Source of the DNA: Pedobacter mendelii
GTDB lineage: Bacteria; Bacteroidota; Bacteroidia; Sphingobacteriales; Sphingobacteriaceae
Direction of reading: 5' to 3'
Length of the DNA stretch: 64,000 nt
Assembly (NCBI RefSeq): GCF_014635725.1
Contig: NZ_BMDJ01000013.1
Span: forward strand, 26,968 to 90,967
The notes under the pieces are model-generated. The model saw nothing but the letters and a program-made list of their open reading frames with translations, had not been told where the DNA came from and ran no database searches. The position numbers and the translations under genes were made by a program. Positions within the stretch are counted from its first letter, which is position 1, and the number at the start of each line of letters is the position of its first letter. Shown here one piece after another: positions 56,488 through 63,915 of the stretch.

Positions 56488-56805
56488 TTATTTTCTCTTA
56501 TTAGTAATAGTATCTCGTTTTATATCTGCCTCTGCCTTAGCTTTAAACAATTCTTTCTTTGTTTGATATCTAGATGGTTCTGGATTAATTGACTTTTCCA
56601 TTTTGGAAACTAAATCAAGTATCTCCTTAATATTAGCACCACTTTCAGATTCATCAAAGGCCTGAGGCTTATCTAAAACAGATTCTGGGAGATCTTTATT
56701 TACTACAAGTTCATACTCAAATTGTATCAAATCATCATCTGATTTAATAACTATTCCCATTTCGTAGGCAAGATTGAGCAGGCTTTGGCGATGATAATTA
56801 TCCAT
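56488..56805 (-). CDS. Small protein of unknown function
   Basis: 105 residues from the ATG at 56805; a TTG one codon earlier is possible. The sequence is acidic in the first half (FDESESGANIKEILDLVSKM) and lysine-rich at the end (KKELFKAKAEADIKRDT). No domain is recognised and it has no signal or membrane segment. It is the first gene of the accessory island, divergent from the unknown-gene run starting at 56912. Confidence 0.6.
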   Translation of the reverse strand: MDNYHRQSLLNLAYEMGIVIKSDDDLIQFEYELVVNKDLPESVLDKPQAFDESESGANIKEILDLVSKMEKSINPEPSRYQTKKELFKAKAEADIKRDTITNKRK

Positions 56806-56911
56806 CAATTTAATTTATATTACAAATATACTAACAGTAAAATCAAATCCTATCATTTGAAGATTAGCGCAATCCCTCTATCTTTAGAGCGTACATTAAA
56901 GATATTAGCAT

Positions 56912-57760
56912 ATGCAGCAAGTTATTGTTACAGGTGGAGGCGAAATCAGCTATAAGGTTTTAAGTAATTATCACTTTACAGCTAAACAGCAATATGAATC
57001 AAGATTGTCACTCAAGCAACCTATAGAAACTGACTACCAGTTTGAGGTTGGCATCACTGCTAAAGACATAAAAGAAGCAAAGGCAATCTACATGAGCTAC
57101 GTAAATAAACTTAATGGTCTTGGAGCGGCTCTCCACGTCGGACATTTGAATTTTCTCACATTCGCTCTCAAAGACTTTGAAGGAAGCTTCATTATTACTG
57201 AGGCTGTATCTTACATGAAGCTATCTAAGTTGGTACAAACACAAATTGAATTGATGGAATACCTTGAAACATCTAACATATCTAAGTTTATTGTAAAGCC
57301 CAAGATTAAGTACAGTAAATCTCTCCGAAATATCACGATTGAAGAAACACATTTAGTTCACGTTGCCCTTAATGCAATTATTAATCAATTGCATTTGGAT
57401 ATGAAAAGTGAAATAGAATTCCTTCCAATAGAACTTAAAGACTTAGTTCTACCAATTACAAATCCCAACCTTCTAGACCTCAAATATGTAAACGAATCCC
57501 TGTTCAACTTCAAACCAATAAGGGAATATGGGCAATTGATATACAATATTTGCTCGACCCTGCGTCGATATTTAAATGACTGGTGCCCCAATCTAGGCGA
57601 TGAAACAATATCTATAACTAATGCGCACGCCAGAATAATCTATGAAACCTTAGAATTGCACTCGTTAATCAAGCAAGATCATTCAAATGAAGTATATAAA
57701 TCTGACTATATCAGGAAGATAATCACAAATGGAACTTACTCGGCTGTTAATATTTGTTAA
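56912..57760 (+). CDS. Unknown protein, first of a three-gene run
   Basis: 282 residues, soluble, without a signal. It is an alpha/beta protein of ordinary composition (GGGEISYKVLSNYHFTAKQQ near the start; a helical stretch with VHVALNAIINQLHLDMKSEI in the middle; DETISITNAHARIIYETLEL near the end). No catalytic motif is recognised. It is followed by two more unknown genes on the same strand and then the SF2-like gene. I cannot assign a function. Confidence 0.7.
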   Translation: MQQVIVTGGGEISYKVLSNYHFTAKQQYESRLSLKQPIETDYQFEVGITAKDIKEAKAIYMSYVNKLNGLGAALHVGHLNFLTFALKDFEGSFIITEAVSYMKLSKLVQTQIELMEYLETSNISKFIVKPKIKYSKSLRNITIEETHLVHVALNAIINQLHLDMKSEIEFLPIELKDLVLPITNPNLLDLKYVNESLFNFKPIREYGQLIYNICSTLRRYLNDWCPNLGDETISITNAHARIIYETLELHSLIKQDHSNEVYKSDYIRKIITNGTYSAVNIC

Positions 57761-57838
57761 ATAACTGTATACCTGAGAGATAGATTTTATAATTTGTTTT
57801 AAAGTCACCTTGCCACAGGCTTCTGAATTGTATCACCT

Positions 57839-58309
57839 TTGATTGTACAGAGCGATGAATACAATTCCGTATTTGGGACATCTGATAGTAAAATGCTATA
57901 CAAAGATTTTAAAAAAGCCACAGGGTCGAAATTAGTTGAACCAGTAAACTTGTTCTTCACCGAGCACAATCAAGATGGCTACAAATCCAAACCAGAGTTT
58001 CTGGACTGGATATCTATTTGTACCGAGTCCCAATTCAACAATGTAAATGATATGTTCACCTTTATGAGGAAGAAGTTTAAGGTCACTAACAGACTAACAC
58101 CGAAAACAGACCCTAAATCTGGGGAGGACATTATTTGGGTTAATTTCAATCTACCTAATGGCACACGTAATCTGCCAATTCCATATGATGAAGGAATTTT
58201 ACGTTTCTTATCTGATTACCAACAGGCAGGCTTGCGCTTTGACGCCGATCTGGATCTTTTATTAGCCGAGGCTGGTTTCAAATTAGATGAATCAAACTCA
58301 AATTTGTAA
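57839..58309 (+). CDS. Unknown protein, second of the run
   Basis: 156 residues from a TTG; an internal ATG at 57893 would give 138. Polar and aromatic, with FLDWISICTESQFNNVNDMF, a basic RKKFKVTNRL stretch and an acidic end. No known domain. Its stop is 5 bases before the next ATG, so the two are coupled. Confidence 0.65.
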   Translation: MIVQSDEYNSVFGTSDSKMLYKDFKKATGSKLVEPVNLFFTEHNQDGYKSKPEFLDWISICTESQFNNVNDMFTFMRKKFKVTNRLTPKTDPKSGEDIIWVNFNLPNGTRNLPIPYDEGILRFLSDYQQAGLRFDADLDLLLAEAGFKLDESNSNL

Positions 58310-58314
58310 GGAGC

Positions 58315-58725
58315 ATGAAGACGATAACAAATAAAATTGATAATTGGATTCTGAAGTACGGGAGATATGAACCAGGAATTCGTAATACAATAGATGCAAA
58401 CAATATTTGGGCTTATGATACAGCCCCTTGCTTTGCTTTCAAATCTGACTTCAAAGCATTCCTACAAAGCGCCAAAACACATGAAATTGCTGGCTTAAAG
58501 ATGCTGTTTGATAGCATGGCAAATGACAGGCTGGTAGTAGTTGAGGTGTTTGACAACGAAGGAGAGCCAAAATTCTTTGGGATAGAGGAAGGAAGAGGTC
58601 GGTATCTTCGCTCATATAGGCTACCATATCTTGAAAGCTTAGAAAAGATAATTGACTTTTATCTTTATGGTTGTAATCAAGTTAAAATTGATTTTAAGAA
58701 ATTCTACAAGCTAACATTCAAGTAA
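58315..58725 (+). CDS. Unknown protein, third of the run
   Basis: 136 residues. A clear Shine-Dalgarno-like TAAGGAG overlaps the upstream stop and precedes the ATG, which is uncommon among the genes of this window. The sequence is mixed alpha/beta (IDNWILKYGRYEPGIRN, RLVVVEVFDNEGEPKFFGI). No domain is recognised. A strong terminator follows, so the run 56912-58725 is one unit. Confidence 0.68.
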   Translation: MKTITNKIDNWILKYGRYEPGIRNTIDANNIWAYDTAPCFAFKSDFKAFLQSAKTHEIAGLKMLFDSMANDRLVVVEVFDNEGEPKFFGIEEGRGRYLRSYRLPYLESLEKIIDFYLYGCNQVKIDFKKFYKLTFK

Positions 58726-58731
58726 CCATCC

Positions 58732-58755
58732 GGGAGAGAGTTCTCTCTCCCTTTA
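58732..58755 (+). terminator. Intrinsic terminator ending the unknown run
   Basis: A perfect 8-bp GC-rich stem, GGGAGAGA-gttc-TCTCTCCC, followed by TTT, directly after the third unknown gene. Confidence 0.85.
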
Positions 58756-58823
58756 CAAACTAAATAATTACAACAAGCACTACACTCGGTTATAAACCGG
58801 TCAGTTCTTCTATTGTCCAAATC

Positions 58824-60701
58824 ATGAAACATCAACAGATCATTAAGCATAACATTAAGAAGAACCAATATCTAGGAGATATAGAGTTATTCAAAACCTT
58901 CGGGATTCCCACAGACTCAATTTTATTTAAGATCCTGCCAGGATGCGGAGCTACGAGCCTAGAGATTACCTTTCATCGGCATAGTATTATTCTTGAACCA
59001 AACGTGCCTGTTATAATAGGGAAAGCAAATCAATATAAGGAGAAAGTTTGTGCAATTTACGAGGGCGTAAAAGTGGACAAGATACTGGATTACCTAAATA
59101 ATGAGGTGCAGTTTAAAAAGCTTATTGTAACACCCGAATCCTTCGGTAAAGTTAAAGAAGCTATTGAAGAATCACGCTTTAACTTATATACCGATTTCTT
59201 CTTACTCTTTGACGAATGCGAGAAAATTATACAGGACATTAGTTACCGCAAAGCAATTAGTTTACCAATGGACGACTTCTTTATGTTTGACAAGAAAGCT
59301 TTTGTTTCAGCCACACCAATATTACCCAGCGATCCGCGTTTCAAGGCAAATAACTTCCAAATACATCAGATTGAGCCAGCATTCAAATATGCTCAAGATA
59401 TCCAACTAATTACATCCAACAACATACTGACCTCCTTAACCAAGTTTATAAACGATAACCCAAGAGACAAATACTTCATTTTCTTCAATTCAACTGATAC
59501 CATAGACGAAGTAATTAAGAAGCTTAAAATTCAAGATGAAAGTTTGGTGTTCTGTGCGGATAAAAGCAGAAGGAAGCTTATTCTAAATGATTACAAGAAA
59601 ACCTCAGTCAAAACGGAGATATCAGCTCCATTTAAAAAGTATAATTTCTTCACAAGCCGCTTCTTCTCGGCCGTGGATATTGAATATGATCTTTACCAAT
59701 TTAACCCAACGATTATAATGGTAACAGACCTTGTTTCCGCTTTACACTCCATGATTGATCCTTTTACAGAAGCAGTACAAATTCAGGGGCGATTTAGGAA
59801 ACCAATGGGAAAAGCAGTAAAGCGAGAAATTATACACATAAGCAATATAGATTCAGAGCTAACTTCGATGTCACGAGAAGAAACCCTTAAATATCTAGAA
59901 GAGTGCCACATAGTTTATGGAGCGGTAAATCGATATTACCATTTAGCAAGTACCCTTAATGCCAAAGAAGTATTGTGGCAGATGTTAAAGCGAATCGATT
60001 ATGCAAAGTTCCTAAAGCCGAATACTGAGGAACGAGATTATGATATGGCGGATAATTTAATCTTTGAAGAAATGGTTAAAGGCTATTACAAATCGAAGGA
60101 AAACCTAGTTTGTGCATATAATGATTGTACACATTTCAATCTGCTTCCTCTTAAATCAGAACGCTATACTTATACCGATAAAAAGAGGAAGCGTGCACAG
60201 AAGAAGGGTGCCCGACTTAAAACCATGAATGAAATATTAACTGATGGATTAATGGAACTGCATTCACTTAAAGAAAACAACAAGATTACAGACTTTCATT
60301 TTAATATGGAGCTTGCCAGTTATCAATTAGACTTTCCTGACCAAATGGCTCCAATTAATAGGTTTGGAATTGACCGGGCTGCCGCATTTAAGTTTGACAT
60401 AAGGGCTATTGAACAGCAACTAGACCGAGAAAAGAAAGACGTTGACCACTTTGCTATGATGACTCATATACATGCACATTTTACTGTAGGCAGGGTGTAT
60501 ACTAATAGCCAAATACAAGCAATAAATAAGCCTGCACTGGATCTAAATAAGATACATGGAACAGCAGGAGGTGTAAAGTACCTTAGAAAGTTCGCTAAAC
60601 TATCGGAAGATAATAATCGAAAACTGATTAAAAGAACGCCTGATGGTAAAGAGTTACGTGGGTATAAGTTGTTCCACTTCCTAGATAATCCATCTATATA
60701 G
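58824..60701 (+). CDS. SF2-helicase-like protein with a lysine-less Walker A
   Basis: 625 residues. The first 330 follow SF2 helicase order: a P-loop-like LPGCGATS (38-45) where the invariant Lys is Ala43; TPESF (103-107); a DEAD-type motif FDECE (129-133); SATP (162-165); IFFNST (219-224); TSRFFSAVDI (277-286); and QIQGRFRKP (319-327) with the motif VI arginines. The C-terminal 300 residues are basic and helical with no known domain. With Walker A lost but motifs II, III and VI kept, it may bind nucleotide weakly or act as a structural translocase-like subunit. It follows the terminated unknown run and has its own short leader. Confidence 0.75.
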   Translation: MKHQQIIKHNIKKNQYLGDIELFKTFGIPTDSILFKILPGCGATSLEITFHRHSIILEPNVPVIIGKANQYKEKVCAIYEGVKVDKILDYLNNEVQFKKLIVTPESFGKVKEAIEESRFNLYTDFFLLFDECEKIIQDISYRKAISLPMDDFFMFDKKAFVSATPILPSDPRFKANNFQIHQIEPAFKYAQDIQLITSNNILTSLTKFINDNPRDKYFIFFNSTDTIDEVIKKLKIQDESLVFCADKSRRKLILNDYKKTSVKTEISAPFKKYNFFTSRFFSAVDIEYDLYQFNPTIIMVTDLVSALHSMIDPFTEAVQIQGRFRKPMGKAVKREIIHISNIDSELTSMSREETLKYLEECHIVYGAVNRYYHLASTLNAKEVLWQMLKRIDYAKFLKPNTEERDYDMADNLIFEEMVKGYYKSKENLVCAYNDCTHFNLLPLKSERYTYTDKKRKRAQKKGARLKTMNEILTDGLMELHSLKENNKITDFHFNMELASYQLDFPDQMAPINRFGIDRAAAFKFDIRAIEQQLDREKKDVDHFAMMTHIHAHFTVGRVYTNSQIQAINKPALDLNKIHGTAGGVKYLRKFAKLSEDNNRKLIKRTPDGKELRGYKLFHFLDNPSI

Positions 60702-60712
60702 ACTTCAGAAAT

Positions 60713-60771
60713 TGTGGTTAGTTTGTTAGAAAAGGTTCATCTTATAGACCCTAAATCAGAAACTAACCACA
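60713..60771. other. Structured element A (12-bp perfect stem)
   Basis: Arms TGTGGTTAGTTT (60713-60724) and AAACTAACCACA (60760-60771) are perfect complements. Inside, TTAG pairs CTAA, and GGTT/GACC can add a further short helix, giving a branched hairpin of 59 nt just past the SF2-like gene. Confidence 0.6.
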
Positions 60772-60772
60772 G

Positions 60773-60841
60773 AAATAAAATGGGCGTAAACCCTTGAATC
60801 ATACCATGAGTAACATGGTTCGAGCTACATCCATTTTATTT
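60773..60841. other. Structured element B (11-bp perfect stem)
   Basis: Arms AAATAAAATGG (60773-60783) and CCATTTTATTT (60831-60841) are perfect complements. They enclose an inner perfect hairpin ACCATG-agtaa-CATGGT (60803-60819). A T-rich tract follows. It abuts element A with one base between. Confidence 0.6.
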
Positions 60842-61201
60842 TTTTTATATATTTTTAGATTGTTTGTGTAAGTCGAATTCGGAAGGTATATACACTTCAT
60901 CCCCCCACTTTGGCTTGAGATGAAATTAAAGGGATTTCCCACTTTAACCTATAAAATATCCTGTGTGAATCGAACGAGGCAGCACTCTCAATCCATACCA
61001 ATTACAGGATATTTCAGCGGATTAAATTCGATAGATTCCGATTCTAAACTTAGTAAACCCATCGACACTTTTTGATTTAGAAGACCTTTTAATGAGTTTT
61101 AAGGAATTAAAATCGTCCCAATAATTTGAGCCTACTTGATTAGGCTTCTTGCCTTAAACTCCCTTAAAATTGATTTTTCACATTCTTAACAAATATCCCA
61201 T
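60842..61201. other. Non-coding region with further hairpins
   Basis: No gene is credible between the SF2-like gene and the ATG at 61202. Besides elements A, B and C, a small hairpin AGCCTA-cttgat-TAGGCT is present near 61127-61144. Confidence 0.5.
60954..61014. other. Structured element C (11-bp perfect stem)
   Basis: Arms AAATATCCTGT (60954-60964) and ACAGGATATTT (61004-61014) are perfect complements. On the reverse strand the interior shows a D-loop-like TTGGTA and a T-loop-like GTTCGATTC in tRNA order, but the total is only 61 nt and the T stem does not pair, so it is not a standard tRNA. Confidence 0.6.
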
Positions 61202-61426
61202 ATGAAAACACCGATAACTTGTGACAACAAATCCTTGAATCCAATCACTAAGAGAATTACAAGACTTATTAACAATGGTGATGATTTGAATGCAACTGCA
61301 ATGAAGCACATACAAATTGCTTATTCAATTTTGATTAAGGATTTAGAAATTAAAGGCATTTCAGACCAAATCATAGAATATTGGGCTATTGAAAAGCTAA
61401 TCAACATCTACACGCTAAGACAATAA
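61202..61426 (+). CDS. Small helical protein of unknown function
   Basis: 74 residues, soluble, mostly helical (ITKRITRLINNGDDLNATAM, IQIAYSILIKDLEIKG). There is no signal, membrane segment or recognised motif. It lies alone after the structured region. A regulatory role is possible but unsupported. Confidence 0.5.
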   Translation: MKTPITCDNKSLNPITKRITRLINNGDDLNATAMKHIQIAYSILIKDLEIKGISDQIIEYWAIEKLINIYTLRQ

Positions 61427-61601
61427 AAGCACTAAATCAAATTCAATATTGGGTGACTGATACGACAGATGTGCTATATGCCATAACGTTATTTGGAACA
61501 CGATTCCTTAATGAAAGCAGTTAATGACAGGGAGTAACTCTGGTAAAGGTAAAGCTCAAAAAACCCAGCTCAGTATTGATTAATTCAAAACAAGAACACA
61601 T

Positions 61602-61630
61602 AAGCACCTCAGTCGGGGTGCTTTTTTATT
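61602..61630 (+). terminator. Intrinsic terminator before an unknown gene
   Basis: A 9-bp stem with one G-U pair (61602-61610 with 61615-61623) and a T run. It would end any transcript from the 61202 gene and separates it from the 61665 gene. Confidence 0.8.
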
Positions 61631-61664
61631 TAATCACAGTTTAACAATTTAAATTTCTAACAAG

Positions 61665-62180
61665 ATGAAAGCGCAAGCAAGAACGCAAAAGACGGTACAG
61701 CCGCAAACACAATTCGTTGTTATTAACGAACAACAAGTTTTAGTAAACTCAGAAGTACAGAAAGCATACAATTTAATTGTTGATGCAGCAATAGAGCAAC
61801 TTCGTAAATTCGATTTGGTAAAATACAGGACTTACGCAACTGTTGACCATTTAAAGAATGAATACAAAAGCAACATGATTTCAGAGCATTTAAATTACTT
61901 CTGGAACATTACCTTATCAAACAGTAAGGAAGGAAAGTCATATATTTTTGTAGATTTAGGTGGTGAAGCTTTGGAACGTTTCGGTAACGGTTTAACAAAC
62001 CAATTTCTTAGAAAAGCATATGAGGTTACCCAGTCCAATGATAATACTAGTGGTATTGAATATGCGCTGCGCATTAATTTTAAAGAAGCCGACCAACATC
62101 ACAACTTCTTTTACCGCCGATTAGCAGAAGGAGAGAACAACTATGTATCATTGGCTACAGTTGATAAACTTGAATCATAA
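61665..62180 (+). CDS. Unknown soluble protein
   Basis: 171 residues. A basic Gln/Thr-rich start (KAQARTQKTVQPQTQ) is followed by a helical body (VDAAIEQLRKFDLVKYRTYA) and an aromatic-rich end (HHNFFYRRLAEGENNYVSL). No domain is recognised. Its stop lies at the base of a terminator stem. Composition is consistent with a mobile-element accessory protein, without further evidence. Confidence 0.6.
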   Translation: MKAQARTQKTVQPQTQFVVINEQQVLVNSEVQKAYNLIVDAAIEQLRKFDLVKYRTYATVDHLKNEYKSNMISEHLNYFWNITLSNSKEGKSYIFVDLGGEALERFGNGLTNQFLRKAYEVTQSNDNTSGIEYALRINFKEADQHHNFFYRRLAEGENNYVSLATVDKLES

Positions 62181-62207
62181 AATAGAGCGCAGAAATGCGC
62201 TTTATTT
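62180..62207 (+). terminator. Intrinsic terminator
   Basis: A 12-bp stem with one G-U pair (62180-62191 with 62196-62207), a GAAA loop and a T-rich 3' arm, starting at the last base of the upstream stop codon. Confidence 0.85.
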
Positions 62208-62639
62208 AAATCTGCTTATTATCTTTACCCTTATAGAACTATAAAATAAGAAACAGATACACCCATTAATTTAAATCAAGATATAAAGCGTTAGCTTAAT
62301 GTTCTTGTGCTTGGAAACCTGAGAAATTTTACAAACACAACAAGAACAGATGTGCGAACGTCCATGCGAAAGCGTGGGCTGTTCCAGTCTGTTGTGTTGC
62401 CTTCTCAGGGGCTCAAGCGCGGATTGGCTACAGTTCCACGCTTTTGTATTTAACAGCATCGACTTGGAACTATCGATATAAACCTAAAATATTGAGGTTT
62501 CAAAGATATCTATTGATTACAGTTAATACGGATTCCCGTAATGCAAAGAATGTAATTTAAAATAACTTGGAAGCAGTCTTACCTTAATAATTTCTTAAAC
62601 CTCCGAATTAAGACTATAGGAATTAAACAACTCTATAAA
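62208..62639. other. Non-coding region dominated by a long structured element
   Basis: No gene is credible here. It contains the 160-nt nested hairpin (62285-62444) and, to its right, AAACCT...AGGTTT (62480-62485 with 62495-62500). CAAAGATA at 62501-62508 reads on the reverse strand as TATCTTTG, a full -7 motif pointing leftward. Confidence 0.5.
62285..62444. ncRNA. Candidate structured RNA: 160-nt irregular hairpin
   Basis: Nested complementary segments, outside in: AAAGCGT/ACGCTTT (62285-62291, 62438-62444); TAGC/GCTA; TTGTGCTTG/CAAGCGCG with G-U pairs (62306-62313, 62414-62421); CCTGAGAA/TTCTCAGG (62318-62325, 62402-62409); AACACAACA/TGTTGTGTT (62334-62342, 62390-62398); GAACAG/CTGTTC (62344-62349, 62379-62384); CCATGC-GAAA-GCGTGG (62362-62377). 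AAAGCGTGG (62369-62377) can instead pair CCACGCTTT (62436-62444). A GAAA tetraloop favours forward-strand RNA; a -7 motif at 62501-62508 favours reverse. It resembles an RNA gene such as 6S in shape only. Confidence 0.6.
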
Positions 62640-62882
62640 ATGAGAAACTATTTAACGCTAACACTATTAGCTGCGACATTATTTAGCTGCACGCAGAAGC
62701 AAGATTCTAAAGCATCTGCAGAGCAACAATCACAACCAGTAAAAAATAACATTACTGTTCCTGCGGAAATGAAACAGAAACCTGATGGAACGCTCTACTT
62801 TAAAGAAAGCTATTTAAATGATAAGTCAAGTAAAGATATTGATGTTATTGTGACGGGTGATAAAATAGATACACTGAAATAG
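62640..62882 (+). CDS. Small lipoprotein
   Basis: 80 residues. The signal ends in LFSC (Cys17), a lipobox, followed by a short polar linker and a small region (KPDGTLYFKESYLNDKSSKD). It is the first of three compact envelope genes; the next ATG is 2 bases after its stop. Function is unknown. Confidence 0.65.
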   Translation: MRNYLTLTLLAATLFSCTQKQDSKASAEQQSQPVKNNITVPAEMKQKPDGTLYFKESYLNDKSSKDIDVIVTGDKIDTLK

Positions 62883-62883
62883 T

Positions 62884-63117
62884 ATGAAGACTGCAAAGGC
62901 AACTCTGTCCATTGTATTGGTAGGATTAATGAGTTCATGTACACCAGTCCAAGATTCACAGCTACAGCAGTTTGTAATGAGCATAGTCGCTTTTGCGGTT
63001 GTTTGTTGCATAATTTTCTTTATAGTAGTGGCTATAGTCAAGAAAGAGCAACCTGCTATAGTAATTACTATCATAATTATTTTAATAGGATTGGTTCTAT
63101 TCTTTGCTAACCAGTAG
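62884..63117 (+). CDS. Small membrane protein with a lipobox-like signal
   Basis: 77 residues. An N-terminal signal ends in LMSSC (Cys19), followed by a short polar stretch and two strongly hydrophobic segments (about 31-52 and 57-73). It may be a two-helix inner-membrane protein. It is tightly spaced with its neighbours. Function is unknown. Confidence 0.6.
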   Translation: MKTAKATLSIVLVGLMSSCTPVQDSQLQQFVMSIVAFAVVCCIIFFIVVAIVKKEQPAIVITIIIILIGLVLFFANQ

Positions 63118-63143
63118 TTTGGTCTAATCTATATATTAACAAA

Positions 63144-63578
63144 ATGAATATGCTTATAACTGCAATTATAATATCAATTATCATTGTCCTTGGGTTCTAT
63201 TCCATAAAATCGAAATCAAGCAAACCAAAAGCCTTAATAGCAAACAGTCCGCTATCCCCAATGCATGGATGGGATTTTACCGAAGATTTAAAAGAGCCGA
63301 AATATGCATCTTGGGATGATTTACTTAGCTCGAAGTTGGTCGATCCTAAAGCAATACATCTACAGCTAGATGCTGACAATAACTTTCACGTTGGGAATTA
63401 TGATTATGAATCGAAATCACCACCACAAGTTAAACGCTATAATCTAGATGATTTGGTTTTTGTGGATTATAGAAGTTCAGCTGATTCATGGAGACATTTA
63501 GCTGGAAGACAAGGCTATGTCGTTATAAGTAAAAGCGAAAAGAAGCAAATCGACTTTATAGTCACTGTAATGAGCTAA
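63144..63578 (+). CDS. Single-pass membrane protein with a soluble domain
   Basis: 144 residues. One membrane helix (about 3-20) is followed by a basic stretch (KSKSSKPKA) and a soluble alpha/beta region of about 110 residues (WDDLLSSKLVDPKAIHLQLD, KRYNLDDLVFVDYRSSADSW). The topology suggests an inside-facing domain. It lies 26 bases after the previous gene, completing a three-gene envelope set that ends at a terminator. No domain is recognised. Confidence 0.65.
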   Translation: MNMLITAIIISIIIVLGFYSIKSKSSKPKALIANSPLSPMHGWDFTEDLKEPKYASWDDLLSSKLVDPKAIHLQLDADNNFHVGNYDYESKSPPQVKRYNLDDLVFVDYRSSADSWRHLAGRQGYVVISKSEKKQIDFIVTVMS

Positions 63579-63591
63579 TTGCATCCTAAAT

Positions 63592-63636
63592 CCATTCCTC
63601 TCTCCAAAACGGTGGCTTAAGCGGAGAAAGGAATGG
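63592..63636 (+). terminator. Terminator-like hairpin after the envelope genes
   Basis: A 14-bp stem with one mismatch (63592-63605 with 63623-63636) and a 17-nt loop, 13 bases past the stop of the 144-residue gene, followed by TTTA. Confidence 0.65.
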
Positions 63637-63843
63637 TTTAGTCTTATAAATAAGGCTTTACATATTGGTACTTTATGAAACACTTTGTCATGCCATGCTT
63701 GTTATTACATTAGTGCAATCCATTAAATAGTCCAACAACTTTGTTACAATATATTCATTCGCTACAGCAACTTTCTAAAAACTAATCAGTACGCACAACG
63801 ATTTAATATTAGGTTGTAAACTACATTTATATTATACAAGTCT
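63637..63843. other. AT-rich gap
   Basis: No credible gene or structure was seen between the terminator and the truncated response regulator. Confidence 0.4.
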
Positions 63844-63915
63844 ATGAAGCGGATATTAGTTATTGATGACAACGATGTAATCAGTAAGTTAATCTGCACA
63901 AAAATCGGCAATTAA
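63844..63915 (+). pseudogene. Truncated response-regulator receiver start
   Basis: Only 23 codons: MKRILVIDDNDVISKLI, then CTKIGN and a stop. The first 17 residues match the beginning of CheY-like receiver domains (acidic pair after ILVI). The sequence changes character at about 63895, where a direct-repeat block begins, so the gene appears interrupted. Confidence 0.55.

Noticed and set aside
60713..60771. Integron attC-like site
   Set aside because: The terminal words do not fit RYYYAAC and GTTRRRY, and no integron integrase is seen.
60954..61014. Reverse-strand tRNA gene
   Set aside because: TTGGTA and GTTCGATTC words and an acceptor-like stem are present, but the element is 61 nt, has no anticodon arm and the T stem does not pair.
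61524..61583. 19-codon open frame MTGSNSGKGKAQKTQLSID before a terminator
   Set aside because: It could be a leader peptide, but nothing beyond an ATG and a stop supports it.
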